Position numbers and translations under genes: made by a program. Source: UBA4416 sp040389965 (GTDB lineage: Bacteria; Bacteroidota; Bacteroidia; B-17B0; Aurantibacillaceae). From it: a stretch of DNA of 64,000 nucleotides. Shown piece after piece: positions 53,809-63,257 of the stretch; position 1 is the stretch's first letter, and each line of letters starts with the position of its first letter. The stretch spans positions 1 to 64,000 of the forward strand of contig JAZJZF010000011.1 of assembly GCA_040389965.1 (NCBI GenBank). The letters run 5' to 3'. The notes under the pieces were generated by a model that made no database searches, was not told the origin of the DNA, and saw only the letters and a list, made by a program, of their open reading frames with translations.

Positions 53809-55938
53809 ATGGAACTACAAAAATTTCAGTATGATAACAAAACCGTAAAATGGTTTGCCTATGCTACCATGTTTTGGGGTATTGTAGGAATGCTTGCCGG
53901 CTTACTCGCAGCTTTACAATTATGCATTCCGGCTTTAAATATGGAGCTGCCCTATACCACTTTTGGCAGGGTACGACCTATTCATACCAACGCTGTTATT
54001 TTTGCTTTTGTAGGAAACGGCATCTTTATGGGTGTTTATTATTCTTTACAGCGTTTATTGAAAGCCCGTATGTTCAGTGATTTTTTAAGTAAGGTGCATT
54101 TCTTTGGTTGGCAGCTTATTATTGTATTAGCTGCTATTTCTTTGGCTTTAGGCAAGACTACAGGCAAAGAGTATGCTGAACTCGAATGGCCTATTGATAT
54201 TTTGATCACTATCGTTTGGGTGGTATTTGGTTGGAACATGTTTGGTACTATTATCCGCCGGAGAGAACGCCATCTCTACGTGGCTATCTGGTTCTACATT
54301 GCCACATTTGTTACTATTGCCATGTTGCATATTGTCAATTCTATTGAGATCCCTGTATCGTTCTGGAAATCTTACTCATGGTATGCCGGTGTTCAGGATG
54401 CCCTGGTACAATGGTGGTATGGCCATAATGCCGTAGCTTTTTTCTTAACAACACCCTACTTAGGGTTAATGTATTACTTCTTACCGAAGGCTGCAAATCG
54501 CCCGGTATACTCATATCGCTTATCCATTATCCATTTCTGGTCACTGATCTTTATCTACATCTGGGCAGGGCCGCATCATTTGTTATATACCTCTGTGCCG
54601 GACTGGGCGCAATCCTTAGGAGTTGTCTTTTCTATTATGCTGATTGCGCCGTCATGGGGTGGTATGATCAATGGTTTGTTAACCTTACGAGGTGCCTGGG
54701 ACAAAGTAAGAGAAGATGTGGTATTGAAATTTTTAGTAGTAGCGGTTACAGCCTATGGTATGGCTACTTTCGAAGGGCCTATGTTATCGCTCAAAAGTGT
54801 AAGTGCTATTGCGCATTATACCGATTGGATCGTAGCACACGTGCACGTTGGTGCTTTAGGCTGGAACGGCTTTATGACCTTCGGAATTTTATACTGGCTG
54901 ATCCCAAAACTATTCCGTGTAGACCTGTATTCAAAAAAACTCGCCAATATGCATTTCTGGATCGGCACCCTGGGTATCGTATTATATGCAGTTCCTATGT
55001 ATTGGAGTGGAATCATGCAAAGCTTGATGTGGAAAGAATTTACGCCGGAAGGCCAGTTAAAATGGCAGTTCATGGATACCGTCACTAAAATGATCCCTTT
55101 CTATGCCACAAGGGCCATAGGCGGAACGTTATATTTAACAGGTGCCCTATTCATGGTGTACAACCTCATTAAGACAATTAAAATAGGTTCTTTCCTTGCC
55201 AACGAAAACGCAGAAGCACCTGCCCTCGAAAAAGTGTATTCAACACATGGCAAAGAACACTGGCATCGCTGGATCGAACGTAAACCGGTACAGATGATGA
55301 TCGTGAGCTTAGTAGTTGTGGCTATAGGAGGTATCATTGAATTTGTCCCCACTTTCCTGGTAAAATCAAACATCCCTACTATTGCAAGTGTAAAACCTTA
55401 CACGCCACTCGAATTACACGGAAGGGATATTTATGTGCGTGAAGGGTGTTATACCTGTCACTCACAGATGATCCGTCCTTTCAGAAGTGAAACGGCACGT
55501 TACGGAGAATATTCAAAAGCAGGAGAGTTTGTTTATGATCATCCTTTTCAATGGGGAAGTAAACGTACAGGCCCGGACCTGGCACGACTTGGCGGCAAAT
55601 ACCCTGATAGCTGGCATTACAATCACATGCTGGATCCTACCTCTATGTCTCCCGGTTCTATTATGCCTTCTTACCCATGGCTATTTGATGATCAAATTGA
55701 TGTGTCATCTACTGTAGCTAAAATAAAAGCTATGAAACGCTTAGGCGTCCCTTATCCGGAGAATTATGAGAATATAGCGGCGGCCGACATGGAAAAACAG
55801 GCAAAACTAATTGCTGCAAACCTTAATAAGGATGGTATCAGTATCCTCCCCGACAGAGAAGTCGTTGCGCTGATTGCTTATCTGCAAAGACTTGGAACCG
55901 ACATTAAAAATGAAACTAAAAAAGACACGCTGAAATAG
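53809..55938 (+). CDS. ccoNO: cbb3-type cytochrome c oxidase, fused CcoN and CcoO subunits
   Basis: The 709-residue protein has the CcoN catalytic subunit (about 1-490): heme and copper ligand regions RPIHTNAVIF, YGHNAVAFFL, WAGPHHLLYTSVPDW and IVAHVHVGALGW. The CcoO cytochrome c subunit (about 540-709) follows, with the heme site EGCYTCHSQMIRPF. The fusion is a known Bacteroidota trait. It reduces oxygen with high affinity at the inner membrane. Maturation genes surround it. Confidence 0.96.
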   Translation: MELQKFQYDNKTVKWFAYATMFWGIVGMLAGLLAALQLCIPALNMELPYTTFGRVRPIHTNAVIFAFVGNGIFMGVYYSLQRLLKARMFSDFLSKVHFFGWQLIIVLAAISLALGKTTGKEYAELEWPIDILITIVWVVFGWNMFGTIIRRRERHLYVAIWFYIATFVTIAMLHIVNSIEIPVSFWKSYSWYAGVQDALVQWWYGHNAVAFFLTTPYLGLMYYFLPKAANRPVYSYRLSIIHFWSLIFIYIWAGPHHLLYTSVPDWAQSLGVVFSIMLIAPSWGGMINGLLTLRGAWDKVREDVVLKFLVVAVTAYGMATFEGPMLSLKSVSAIAHYTDWIVAHVHVGALGWNGFMTFGILYWLIPKLFRVDLYSKKLANMHFWIGTLGIVLYAVPMYWSGIMQSLMWKEFTPEGQLKWQFMDTVTKMIPFYATRAIGGTLYLTGALFMVYNLIKTIKIGSFLANENAEAPALEKVYSTHGKEHWHRWIERKPVQMMIVSLVVVAIGGIIEFVPTFLVKSNIPTIASVKPYTPLELHGRDIYVREGCYTCHSQMIRPFRSETARYGEYSKAGEFVYDHPFQWGSKRTGPDLARLGGKYPDSWHYNHMLDPTSMSPGSIMPSYPWLFDDQIDVSSTVAKIKAMKRLGVPYPENYENIAAADMEKQAKLIAANLNKDGISILPDREVVALIAYLQRLGTDIKNETKKDTLK

Positions 55939-55958
55939 TAACCCTTAAAAATGACATT

Positions 55959-56174
55959 ATGAAATTCATCAATTATCTGGAAAGCATGACCGGTGTTGGC
56001 ATTTATCCCCTCACCTCTCTCATCATATTCTTCGTATTCTTTATAGGAGTAATGGTATTTGTGATCAAGGGAAAAAAAGAATATTTCGATATGCTTTCGC
56101 AATTGCCGCTCACTGTTAAACAAAAAGACCAACACACTTTAAATACTAAAGGTTATGACGAAGCTGCTCACTAG
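55959..56174 (+). CDS. ccoQ: CcoQ-like small subunit of cbb3 oxidase
   Basis: The 71-residue protein has one transmembrane helix (IYPLTSLIIFFVFFIGVMVFVI) and a polar C-terminus. Position between ccoNO and ccoP and the general CcoQ shape support the call. Sequence is less conserved than the rest. It overlaps ccoP by 20 bases. Confidence 0.8.
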   Translation: MKFINYLESMTGVGIYPLTSLIIFFVFFIGVMVFVIKGKKEYFDMLSQLPLTVKQKDQHTLNTKGYDEAAH

Positions 56175-57318
56175 AAACAAAACAATTGTATTGGGTTTAT
56201 TATTCCTGCCCATGTTTAACTACGCACAGGAAAACAACATGGCGGCAAGTAACACAAGCTATTTCTCTAATGCCCTGTTCAATACACTACTGGCTTTAAT
56301 TATTGGATTACTCATTGTGATTTATGCTTTGAGCCAAACTCTTAAAAACATTGCCGACAGTGATTACCTGATTAACAAAGCAACGAAAAATAATGAAAAA
56401 ACAAATAACAGCGATATCATAAAAAAAACGGGCCTGTTTCTCATTCTGCTTACGGGTTTTCAAATGAAAGCGGAAACACCTGTAAAACCTGTAGATAACT
56501 GGTTAATTGGCGGCCTGGACATGCTCACGTTTTATAGCATGATCAGTATTATTGTGATAGAGTGTATTATTACAGCGGTACTGTATGTTATGATCATGGG
56601 ATTTATTAAAACTGAAAAACGTGTTTCGGTTCAGGTTCCAAAAACAAAAACCATTCTCGAAAAGCTGAATGCTTCTGTTGATGTTGAAAAGGAACAGGAC
56701 ATTATGCTCGATCACGATTATGATGGTATTAAAGAACTGGACAACGACCTGCCCCCCTGGTGGAAATATGGTTTTTATTTAACGATCATCATTGCTGTTA
56801 TTTACCTCATTAACTTCCATGTTATTGGAACGGGCGATCTGCAAACAGCGGAGTATAACAAGGCAATGGCGCAGGCAAAACTGGAAGTAGAAGAATACAT
56901 GAAAACAGCTGCTAATAATGTAGATGAAACCAATGTGAAACAATTAGAAGGGGCCGACATTGAGAGTGGCAAGCAATTATTTATTGCCAATTGCGCTGCC
57001 TGCCATGGTAAACTTGCACAGGGATCTGTTGGGCCTAATTTAACCGATGATTACTGGCTGCATGGCGGTTCGCTGCCGGATGTGTTTAAAACCATTAAAT
57101 ACGGTTGGGTGGATAAAGGTATGAAATCATGGAAAGAAGATCTTTCACCGGTTCAGATAGCACAGATTTCCGGTTTTATAAAGACTTTAAAAGGAAGTAA
57201 CCCGCCTGAAGCGAAAGCACCACAAGGCGATTTGTTTAAAGAAGAACAACCTGCAGCTATTGATTCATCTGCTGTTGGAAGCAACACACTCACTTTAAAA
57301 GCAGATAGCATTAAATAA
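56155..57318 (+). CDS. ccoP: cbb3 oxidase subunit III, CcoP (cytochrome c)
   Basis: The 387-residue protein has an N-terminal signal or helix plus two more helices, then the FixP_N pattern LDHDYDGIKELDNDLPPWW with a helix, and one cytochrome c domain with CAACHGKLAQGSVGPNL. Only one CxxCH is visible, where proteobacterial CcoP usually has two. The extended N-terminal region of about 180 residues is typical of Bacteroidota. It delivers electrons to CcoNO. Confidence 0.92.
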   Translation: MTKLLTRNKTIVLGLLFLPMFNYAQENNMAASNTSYFSNALFNTLLALIIGLLIVIYALSQTLKNIADSDYLINKATKNNEKTNNSDIIKKTGLFLILLTGFQMKAETPVKPVDNWLIGGLDMLTFYSMISIIVIECIITAVLYVMIMGFIKTEKRVSVQVPKTKTILEKLNASVDVEKEQDIMLDHDYDGIKELDNDLPPWWKYGFYLTIIIAVIYLINFHVIGTGDLQTAEYNKAMAQAKLEVEEYMKTAANNVDETNVKQLEGADIESGKQLFIANCAACHGKLAQGSVGPNLTDDYWLHGGSLPDVFKTIKYGWVDKGMKSWKEDLSPVQIAQISGFIKTLKGSNPPEAKAPQGDLFKEEQPAAIDSSAVGSNTLTLKADSIK

Positions 57319-57334
57319 GCTACTTAAACCAACC

Positions 57335-58738
57335 ATGGACTTAACCGAACATACTGCCGATTCTTTTCGCGATCATATTGCCACCATCGATGAGCATGGT
57401 AAACGAAAATGGATCTTTCCTTTCAAGCCTTCCGGCAGGTTATTTAATTATCGAAAATATTTAAGCTATATATACCTGGTGGTTTTCTTTGGACTTCCCT
57501 TCATTAAAGTTCATGGAGAACCACTCTTCCTTATCAATGTCCTGGAAAGAAAATTCATTCTGTTTGGAATGATTTTCTGGCCACAGGACTTTTTTGTCTT
57601 CGGGATCGGGATGCTTATTTTCATTGTCTTTATTGCCTTGTTTACTGTTATTTTTGGCCGTGTATTTTGCGGCTGGGCCTGTCCGCAAACCATTTTCATG
57701 GAAATGCTTTTCCGAAGAATTGAATATTGGATCGAAGGAGATGCGCCCCATCAAAAAGCCTTAAAGCAGGCACCATGGAATAGCGAAAAAATAACAAAAC
57801 GTGCTACAAAATATGTCTTATTCTTTTTGCTTTCTTTTCTAATTGCCAACACCTTTCTTTCCTACATTATTGGTATCGACGAATTGATAAAGATCATCAC
57901 AGAACCCTTAAGTTCTCATGTAGGCGGTTTAATCTCAATTCTGATTTTTACAGGCGTCTTTTTCTTTGTTTACTCATGGTTCAGGGAGCAGGTATGCCTT
58001 ATTGTATGCCCTTATGGCCGGATGCAGGGAGTTTTACTGGACCGTGATTCTATCATCGTGGCATATGACTATGTGCGTGGCGAGGGTCGTCATAAATTTA
58101 AAAAGAATGAAGAAAGAACAGGAGGAGATTGTATTGATTGTAACAAATGTGTAAAAGTATGTCCCACCGGAATCGACATCAGAAATGGAACCCAACTGGA
58201 ATGTATCAACTGCACTGCCTGTATCGATGCCTGCGATGAGATGATGGAAGCGGTTGGTATGGAAAAAGGCCTTATTCGTTTTGATTCGGAAAACGGGATT
58301 AAAAATAAAATAAAATTAGCGTTCACTACGCGAATGAAAGCATACTCGGCTGTTCTCCTTTTGTTGATTGGAGTGGAAAGTTTCCTATTGATCAGTCGTT
58401 CCGATTTTGATGCCACCATCATAAGGGCAAAAGGCATGCTTTACCAGGAGCAGCCAAATGACCAGGTAAGCAACCTGTTTACGATTAAGCTCGTTAATAA
58501 AACCCGTAACGAATTACCTGTAACCCTTAAGGTGGAAGACCTTCCGGGAGCAGGTATTGAAATAATCGGCAAAGCACTCCGCGTAAAAAAAGAAGGAATG
58601 ACACAGGGAAGTTTTTTTCTTTTTCTTAATAAAAGCAGCATCAAAAAAAGAAAAACAGAATTAAAAATCGGCATCTACAGCAACAACAAACTTATCAAAA
58701 CCGTAAAGACCAATTTTCTGGGACCGGTCACATTATAA
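57335..58738 (+). CDS. ccoG: Cytochrome oxidase accessory protein CcoG (FixG/RdxA)
   Basis: The 467-residue membrane protein has about five helices, the CGWACPQTIFMEM motif, two 4Fe-4S ferredoxin-type sites (CIDCNKCVKVCPTGIDIRNG and CINCTACIDACDEMM), and an Ig-like C-terminal domain. CcoG reduces copper for oxidase assembly by family knowledge. It is 16 bp after ccoP. Confidence 0.93.
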   Translation: MDLTEHTADSFRDHIATIDEHGKRKWIFPFKPSGRLFNYRKYLSYIYLVVFFGLPFIKVHGEPLFLINVLERKFILFGMIFWPQDFFVFGIGMLIFIVFIALFTVIFGRVFCGWACPQTIFMEMLFRRIEYWIEGDAPHQKALKQAPWNSEKITKRATKYVLFFLLSFLIANTFLSYIIGIDELIKIITEPLSSHVGGLISILIFTGVFFFVYSWFREQVCLIVCPYGRMQGVLLDRDSIIVAYDYVRGEGRHKFKKNEERTGGDCIDCNKCVKVCPTGIDIRNGTQLECINCTACIDACDEMMEAVGMEKGLIRFDSENGIKNKIKLAFTTRMKAYSAVLLLLIGVESFLLISRSDFDATIIRAKGMLYQEQPNDQVSNLFTIKLVNKTRNELPVTLKVEDLPGAGIEIIGKALRVKKEGMTQGSFFLFLNKSSIKKRKTELKIGIYSNNKLIKTVKTNFLGPVTL

Positions 58739-58755
58739 CTAAAAAACAAAGTATC

Positions 58756-59190
58756 ATGAGTTGGGGAATAAAAATTACCGTATTGTACACAGGCTTTGTC
58801 ATACTTATTTCAAGTATGGTAGTCATTAGCAGTTCAAATAAATCGGAGCTGGTAGCAACAGATTATTATGAGCAGGAGTTAAATTATCAGCATCGGATAG
58901 ATGCCATAGCAAATGAAAAAAAACTGAAAGAAACCATTGACTATCAGTTAATGGATACCGGTATTGTTCTTCATTTTCCGGGAACAGAGATTACTAAAGA
59001 CTTTACGGGTAATATTTTACTTTTCAGGCCATCTGACGCGTCTAAAGATTTAAATCTAAAATTGGCATTTAATCCAAACGGGGAACAGATCATCCCAAAA
59101 TCGGCACTCCACAAAGGCGTCTATAAAATGTGCCTGACATGGAAAAACAATTCCATTACCTATTATAAAGAAACCATTATTACCATCTGA
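58756..59190 (+). CDS. ccoH: FixH/CcoH family protein
   Basis: The 144-residue protein has one N-terminal transmembrane helix (about 7-26) and a periplasmic beta domain. The family helps assemble the cbb3 complex. The patterns DYYEQELNYQHRID and FRPSDASKDLNLKLAF are typical of the Bacteroidota version. Its stop overlaps the start of the next gene (TGATG). Confidence 0.87.
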   Translation: MSWGIKITVLYTGFVILISSMVVISSSNKSELVATDYYEQELNYQHRIDAIANEKKLKETIDYQLMDTGIVLHFPGTEITKDFTGNILLFRPSDASKDLNLKLAFNPNGEQIIPKSALHKGVYKMCLTWKNNSITYYKETIITI

Positions 59191-59921
59191 TGGAATACCT
59201 GTTGGCGGCCATATCACTGGGTTTTTTGGGAAGTTTCCACTGCGTTGGCATGTGTGGTCCTATAGCTCTTGCATTGCCCATACATCAGAAATCTGTTTCT
59301 GAAAAAGTTGTTTCCATACTCACCTACAATTTGGGAAGAATAGTAACCTATGCACTTTTCGGAATTCTGTTTGGGTTTATTGGACAAAGTTTTGCTTTGT
59401 TCGGCTATCAGCAAAAATTATCCATTCTCTTAGGATCTTTGATATTATTGGGGCTTCTCACACCAAAACGCTGGGCATCGCACATCACGTTTACAAAAAA
59501 AATCTACGCTCTGTTAAACCGTCTGAAAAACAAAATGGCCATTCTTTTTCAACAACGCAGCATCCGTTCTTTTTTCAGTATCGGTTTACTGAACGGCTTA
59601 TTACCCTGCGGTTTGGTTTATATGGGTGTTGCCGGTGCCATAGCAACAGGCACTGTTTTTAAGGGTATGCTATTCATGGCTTTCTTTGGAGCCGGTACAT
59701 TGCCTCTGATGTTCTCGGTAAGTTATACAAGTCATTTGCTCAGCGCTAAAACACGTCATCTCATACATAAAACAATCCCCGTGTTTACTGCTGTTATGGC
59801 AATATTGCTCATATTAAGAGGCCTTAATTTAGGAATAAGCTATATCAGCCCTAAACTCACGGTGCAACAACATGAGGCATCAGTAAAACATACTGCATTA
59901 AAGTGCTGCCACAAACCCTAA
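59190..59921 (+). CDS. TauE/SafE-like (DsbD_2-type) membrane protein of the cco cluster
   Basis: The 243-residue protein has six predicted helices. The conserved motif GSFHCVGMCGPIALALP contains His and Cys that could bind copper, and a second copy-like motif lies at LLPCGLVYMGVAGA. Such genes follow ccoG/ccoH in many Bacteroidota and are annotated as sulfite exporter-like. A role in copper handling for the oxidase is suggested by position. The C-terminus ends with a CC pair (LKCCHKP). Confidence 0.85.
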   Translation: MEYLLAAISLGFLGSFHCVGMCGPIALALPIHQKSVSEKVVSILTYNLGRIVTYALFGILFGFIGQSFALFGYQQKLSILLGSLILLGLLTPKRWASHITFTKKIYALLNRLKNKMAILFQQRSIRSFFSIGLLNGLLPCGLVYMGVAGAIATGTVFKGMLFMAFFGAGTLPLMFSVSYTSHLLSAKTRHLIHKTIPVFTAVMAILLILRGLNLGISYISPKLTVQQHEASVKHTALKCCHKP

Positions 59922-59942
59922 ACCATTCAACAACTTATAAGT

Positions 59943-60680
59943 ATGATAACATTACAACTGGCAGAGTTAGCCATCCATATTCCTGAATGCATTCCTTTAT
60001 TTGAAAAATACGGCTTCGATTTTTATCAAAACGGGAATCAAACACTTAAGGAGGCCTGCGACGAAAAAGGGCTTCACTTCCCTGAAATTGACCAGGAATT
60101 AAGCGATCTTCAAAAACATTCACATCACCGTTATACTTTGGATGATATGGACCTTGAGCTTTTGATCAATTCCATTAACGGCCAGCATCATGATAACGAA
60201 GCAGAAACGCTGGCATCGATACATAGTGCCATACAAAACCTTGTTGCCGATGCTCCTTCTGATCTTGCCCATATACAAACGTTGTGTATTATAGACAAAA
60301 AATTTGGGGAACTAAAAGAGAAATTACTGCATCACTGTGAAAAGGAAGATAAAGTATTGTTCCCGCAAATCAGAAATCTGCTTGTTATCCAAAAAGAGAA
60401 GACAGCGGTATTACAGGATGCCGTATCAAAAACCATTAGCTTCATCAAAACACTTGAGCTTGAACACACACATTCGGTTAATCTGCTAAAGGAAATAAAA
60501 TACGCTCTTAATAACTTTGAAACTCCACCTGAGGTGTCAAAAGAATACAACGATCTCATGATGCAGCTTAAAGCCTTCGAAGCAGATTTTCATATGCACA
60601 TCCATATGGAAAACAATGTATTGTTTCCAAAAATAAAAGATATGAATGAGCAATTTAAGCATCAACGCATTTCATTATAG
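59943..60680 (+). CDS. Iron-sulfur cluster repair di-iron protein (RIC, ScdA/YtfE family)
   Basis: The 245-residue protein has the N-terminal ScdA/DUF542 domain (about 1-60, ITLQLAELAIHIPECIPLFE) and a hemerythrin-like domain with the di-iron ligands in QHHDNEAET, HCEKEDKVLFPQ, LEHTHSVNLL and HIHMENNVLFPK. RIC proteins restore iron-sulfur clusters after nitric oxide or oxidative damage. It lies 21 bp after the TauE-like gene and 4 bp before hemN. Confidence 0.93.
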   Translation: MITLQLAELAIHIPECIPLFEKYGFDFYQNGNQTLKEACDEKGLHFPEIDQELSDLQKHSHHRYTLDDMDLELLINSINGQHHDNEAETLASIHSAIQNLVADAPSDLAHIQTLCIIDKKFGELKEKLLHHCEKEDKVLFPQIRNLLVIQKEKTAVLQDAVSKTISFIKTLELEHTHSVNLLKEIKYALNNFETPPEVSKEYNDLMMQLKAFEADFHMHIHMENNVLFPKIKDMNEQFKHQRISL

Positions 60681-60684
60681 GGCT

Positions 60685-62037
60685 ATGAATAATCTGGTAG
60701 AAAAATACAATGTTCCTGCTCCCCGTTACACAAGCTACCCAACAGTACCTTACTGGGAAGACAATTTATCAGAAGATACCTGGGCTCAACATATCAGGCA
60801 TGCCTTTATGTCGTCTAATAAAGATGGCATTAGTCTGTATATTCATTTACCTTATTGCGAAAGCCTTTGTACCTATTGTGCCTGTAATACCAGGATTACC
60901 GTAAATCATAAGGTAGAAGAGCCATATATAGAAACAATATTAAAAGAATGGAACTTATACCTTGCTCAATTTGATACCAGGCCATTGATTAAAGAAATAC
61001 ATTTGGGTGGAGGCACACCAACTTTTTTTTCAGCAGACAATTTGCATTACCTTATTAGCTCTATTTTAAACACTGCCGATAGAGCTAAAGAGTATGATTT
61101 TAGTTTCGAAGGACACCCGGCAAACACTACTGTTCAGCACCTGCAGACCCTATACAACCTTGGTTTTAAAAGAGTGAGTTTTGGCATTCAGGATTTTGAT
61201 ATTGCCGTGCAGGAAGCCATTAACCGTTATCAAACCATTGAAGAAGTAACGAACGTCATTGATCTTGCCCGTGAAATAGGCTATACATCTGTTAATGTTG
61301 ACCTGGTATATGGCCTTCCTCATCAAACAAAAGCATCGGTAAAACAAACCGTTGAACAAATTATTTCTTTAAAGCCCGAACGCATTGCCTTTTACAGCTA
61401 TGCCCATGTGCCCTGGCTTAAACCAGGTCAGAGAAAATATACAGATAAAGATTTGCCGATAGCTGCCGAAAAAAGAATACTCTACGAAATCGGTAAAACA
61501 TTATTTATAAAGGCAGGTTATTCGGATATAGGAATGGATCATTTCGCACTGCCTGATGATGAACTCTTAACCGCCTTTACCAATGGTAAGCTGCATCGCA
61601 ATTTTATGGGCTATACTACTAACCGCACTAAATTACTAATTGGTCTGGGATGCTCGGCCATCAGTGATTCCTGGTCTGCTTTTTCTCAAAACATCAAAAC
61701 GGTGGAAGAATACCGGGAAGCTGTGAATCAGGGAAAATTTCCCTTACATAAGGGTCACGTTCTCAGCAACGAAGATCTTTTGATAAGACAACATATTCTG
61801 AATTTAATGTGCAGGCACGAAAGTGATTTTAGTCAAACCTTTTGCAATCAACTTATTTTAGATCATAGCAAAAACAGATTGGCTGAGCTAGTGGCAGATG
61901 AGCTCATCAGTGTCGAAAATAATAAAATAATGCTGGCAGACAAAGGCAAAGACTTTTTAAGAAACATCTGCCTGGCCTTTGATAAACGGTATTGGAACAA
62001 ACAACCTGCGAAAAACACATTTAGTACAACTGCATAG
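60685..62037 (+). CDS. hemN: Oxygen-independent coproporphyrinogen III dehydrogenase
   Basis: I start at the ATG giving MNNLVEKYNVPAPRYTSYPT, the normal HemN N-terminus; a frame upstream would overlap the RIC gene. The 450-residue radical SAM enzyme has the cluster motif LPYCESLCTYCACNTRI and the following IHLGGGTPTFF. It converts coproporphyrinogen III to protoporphyrinogen IX without oxygen. It suits a microaerobic operon with a heme-rich oxidase. Confidence 0.95.
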   Translation: MNNLVEKYNVPAPRYTSYPTVPYWEDNLSEDTWAQHIRHAFMSSNKDGISLYIHLPYCESLCTYCACNTRITVNHKVEEPYIETILKEWNLYLAQFDTRPLIKEIHLGGGTPTFFSADNLHYLISSILNTADRAKEYDFSFEGHPANTTVQHLQTLYNLGFKRVSFGIQDFDIAVQEAINRYQTIEEVTNVIDLAREIGYTSVNVDLVYGLPHQTKASVKQTVEQIISLKPERIAFYSYAHVPWLKPGQRKYTDKDLPIAAEKRILYEIGKTLFIKAGYSDIGMDHFALPDDELLTAFTNGKLHRNFMGYTTNRTKLLIGLGCSAISDSWSAFSQNIKTVEEYREAVNQGKFPLHKGHVLSNEDLLIRQHILNLMCRHESDFSQTFCNQLILDHSKNRLAELVADELISVENNKIMLADKGKDFLRNICLAFDKRYWNKQPAKNTFSTTA

Positions 62038-62067
62038 TGCACAACACTTAACTATAAAATTAAGAAT

Positions 62068-62715
62068 ATGAAAAAAGACATTAGCAAATTACGTACACAA
62101 TACGAAGGAGAATTACTGGACGAAAAAAAGGTAAAACCCGATCCGCTCGACCAGTTTAACGAATGGTTTAATGAAGCGCTCGATTCGGAGATTTTGGAGC
62201 CTAATGCGATGATCCTTGCTACGGCAACAAAATCAGGCATCCCATCTGTAAGAACAGTTCTTTTAAAAAATGTTGACCAAAAAGGCTTTGTGTTTTATAC
62301 CAATTACAAAAGCCGTAAAGGACAGGAGATCGAAGAAAATCCTCATGCCTCTGTTTTATTTTTTTGGCCTCAGTTACAAAGACAAATACGCATTTCTGGA
62401 ATTTTAAGCAAAACAGATCCTGCTGTTTCTGAAAGCTATTTTAAGGAGCGCCCTGTAGAGAGTCAAATTGCCGCATGGGTATCTACACAAAGCCATGAAC
62501 TGTCAAATAAAGCTGAGTTGGAAGACAACTACCTCATTTTTGAAACAAAATATAAACATAAAGAAATCCCCTACCCTCCATTTTGGGGTGGTTATTGTTT
62601 AATGCCCTACTCCTATGAGTTTTGGCAGGGGCAACCCAATCGCATGCATGACAGAATAGAATATTACCGGGATCCGGAAACCCGCCAATGGCTTATCAGG
62701 AGGCTAGCGCCTTAA
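62068..62715 (+). CDS. pdxH: Pyridoxine/pyridoxamine 5'-phosphate oxidase
   Basis: The 215-residue FMN enzyme has the family start region DPLDQFNEWFNEALDSEI, the FMN-binding RTVLLKNVDQKGFVFYTNY and YKSRKGQEIEENPHASVLF, and the C-terminal RMHDRIEYYRD..WLIRRLAP. It makes pyridoxal phosphate in the cytoplasm using oxygen. It is the last gene of the run begun at ccoS, 30 bp after hemN. Confidence 0.95.
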   Translation: MKKDISKLRTQYEGELLDEKKVKPDPLDQFNEWFNEALDSEILEPNAMILATATKSGIPSVRTVLLKNVDQKGFVFYTNYKSRKGQEIEENPHASVLFFWPQLQRQIRISGILSKTDPAVSESYFKERPVESQIAAWVSTQSHELSNKAELEDNYLIFETKYKHKEIPYPPFWGGYCLMPYSYEFWQGQPNRMHDRIEYYRDPETRQWLIRRLAP

Positions 62716-62718
62716 CTA

Positions 62719-62783
62719 TGACATGTGTCATACTCTTAGCTGAATAATCTCATAGAAGATCAAACAATCAAAGCCCACCTTTG
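62719..62783 (+). promoter_or_regulatory. Crp/Fnr-type operator and -7-like element downstream of pdxH
   Basis: TATGAC-ATGT-GTCATA (core 62719-62730) is a perfect palindrome just after the pdxH stop. CACCTTTG (62776-62783, one mismatch from TAnnTTTG) follows after 45 bp. Transcription would run right into 470 bp with no gene before the dehydrogenase at 63258. Confidence 0.6.
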
Positions 62784-63257
62784 CGCATCATTAATACACA
62801 ATGATACTTACAGAAAATTGAGCTAATGCTTTAATAAATAACCAATATGTTATTTCGCAAAGTAGTGATTCAATCAACCTCTAAGGACTTAACAACACAT
62901 ATTGAGATACTCAAAGTGAGGTATATCCCACATTGAGAACAGGCAGACATAACATACGATCATCATCTGTAATTATTTCTGTTAAACAATGGCGTCATTA
63001 AAGGCATTTTAAGTAAGCATGGTTTTACTTAAAATACCTTCCCCCTAATGACACGTCATACAAAAACATTCGTAAAGATGGCACAGGCTTTTGAATAAGA
63101 GCATATACCATTCAAACTTGTGAGCATTCATCGTAAGCCTGGCCGGTTTCTGTAACAGGCAGGAATAGTTTGTCCGTCTGAACATCGGGTTAAAGAACCT
63201 GCTTAACAAGTATCACGCATAAAATTGAAAACCTTTAAACATTAAAACAATAACTCT
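62784..63257 (+). other. Gene-free stretch; possible non-coding RNA or long leader, with a strong hairpin
   Basis: No ORF of note lies in this interval. At 63001-63040 there is a hairpin with 16-bp arms (one C-A mismatch, 8-nt loop, arms AAGGCATTTTAAGTAA and TTACTTAAAATACCTT). It is not followed by a T-run on the plus strand, so it is not a standard terminator. An upstream operator-promoter (62719-62783) points into this stretch. A weak TAAAATTG at 63220-63227 could be a separate -7 element for the dehydrogenase. Confidence 0.45.

Noticed and set aside
63049..63058. Palindrome TGACACGTCA before the dehydrogenase gene
   Set aside because: The half-sites are only 4 bases apart (TGA-N4-TCA), not 6, and no -7 element lies 45 bp downstream.
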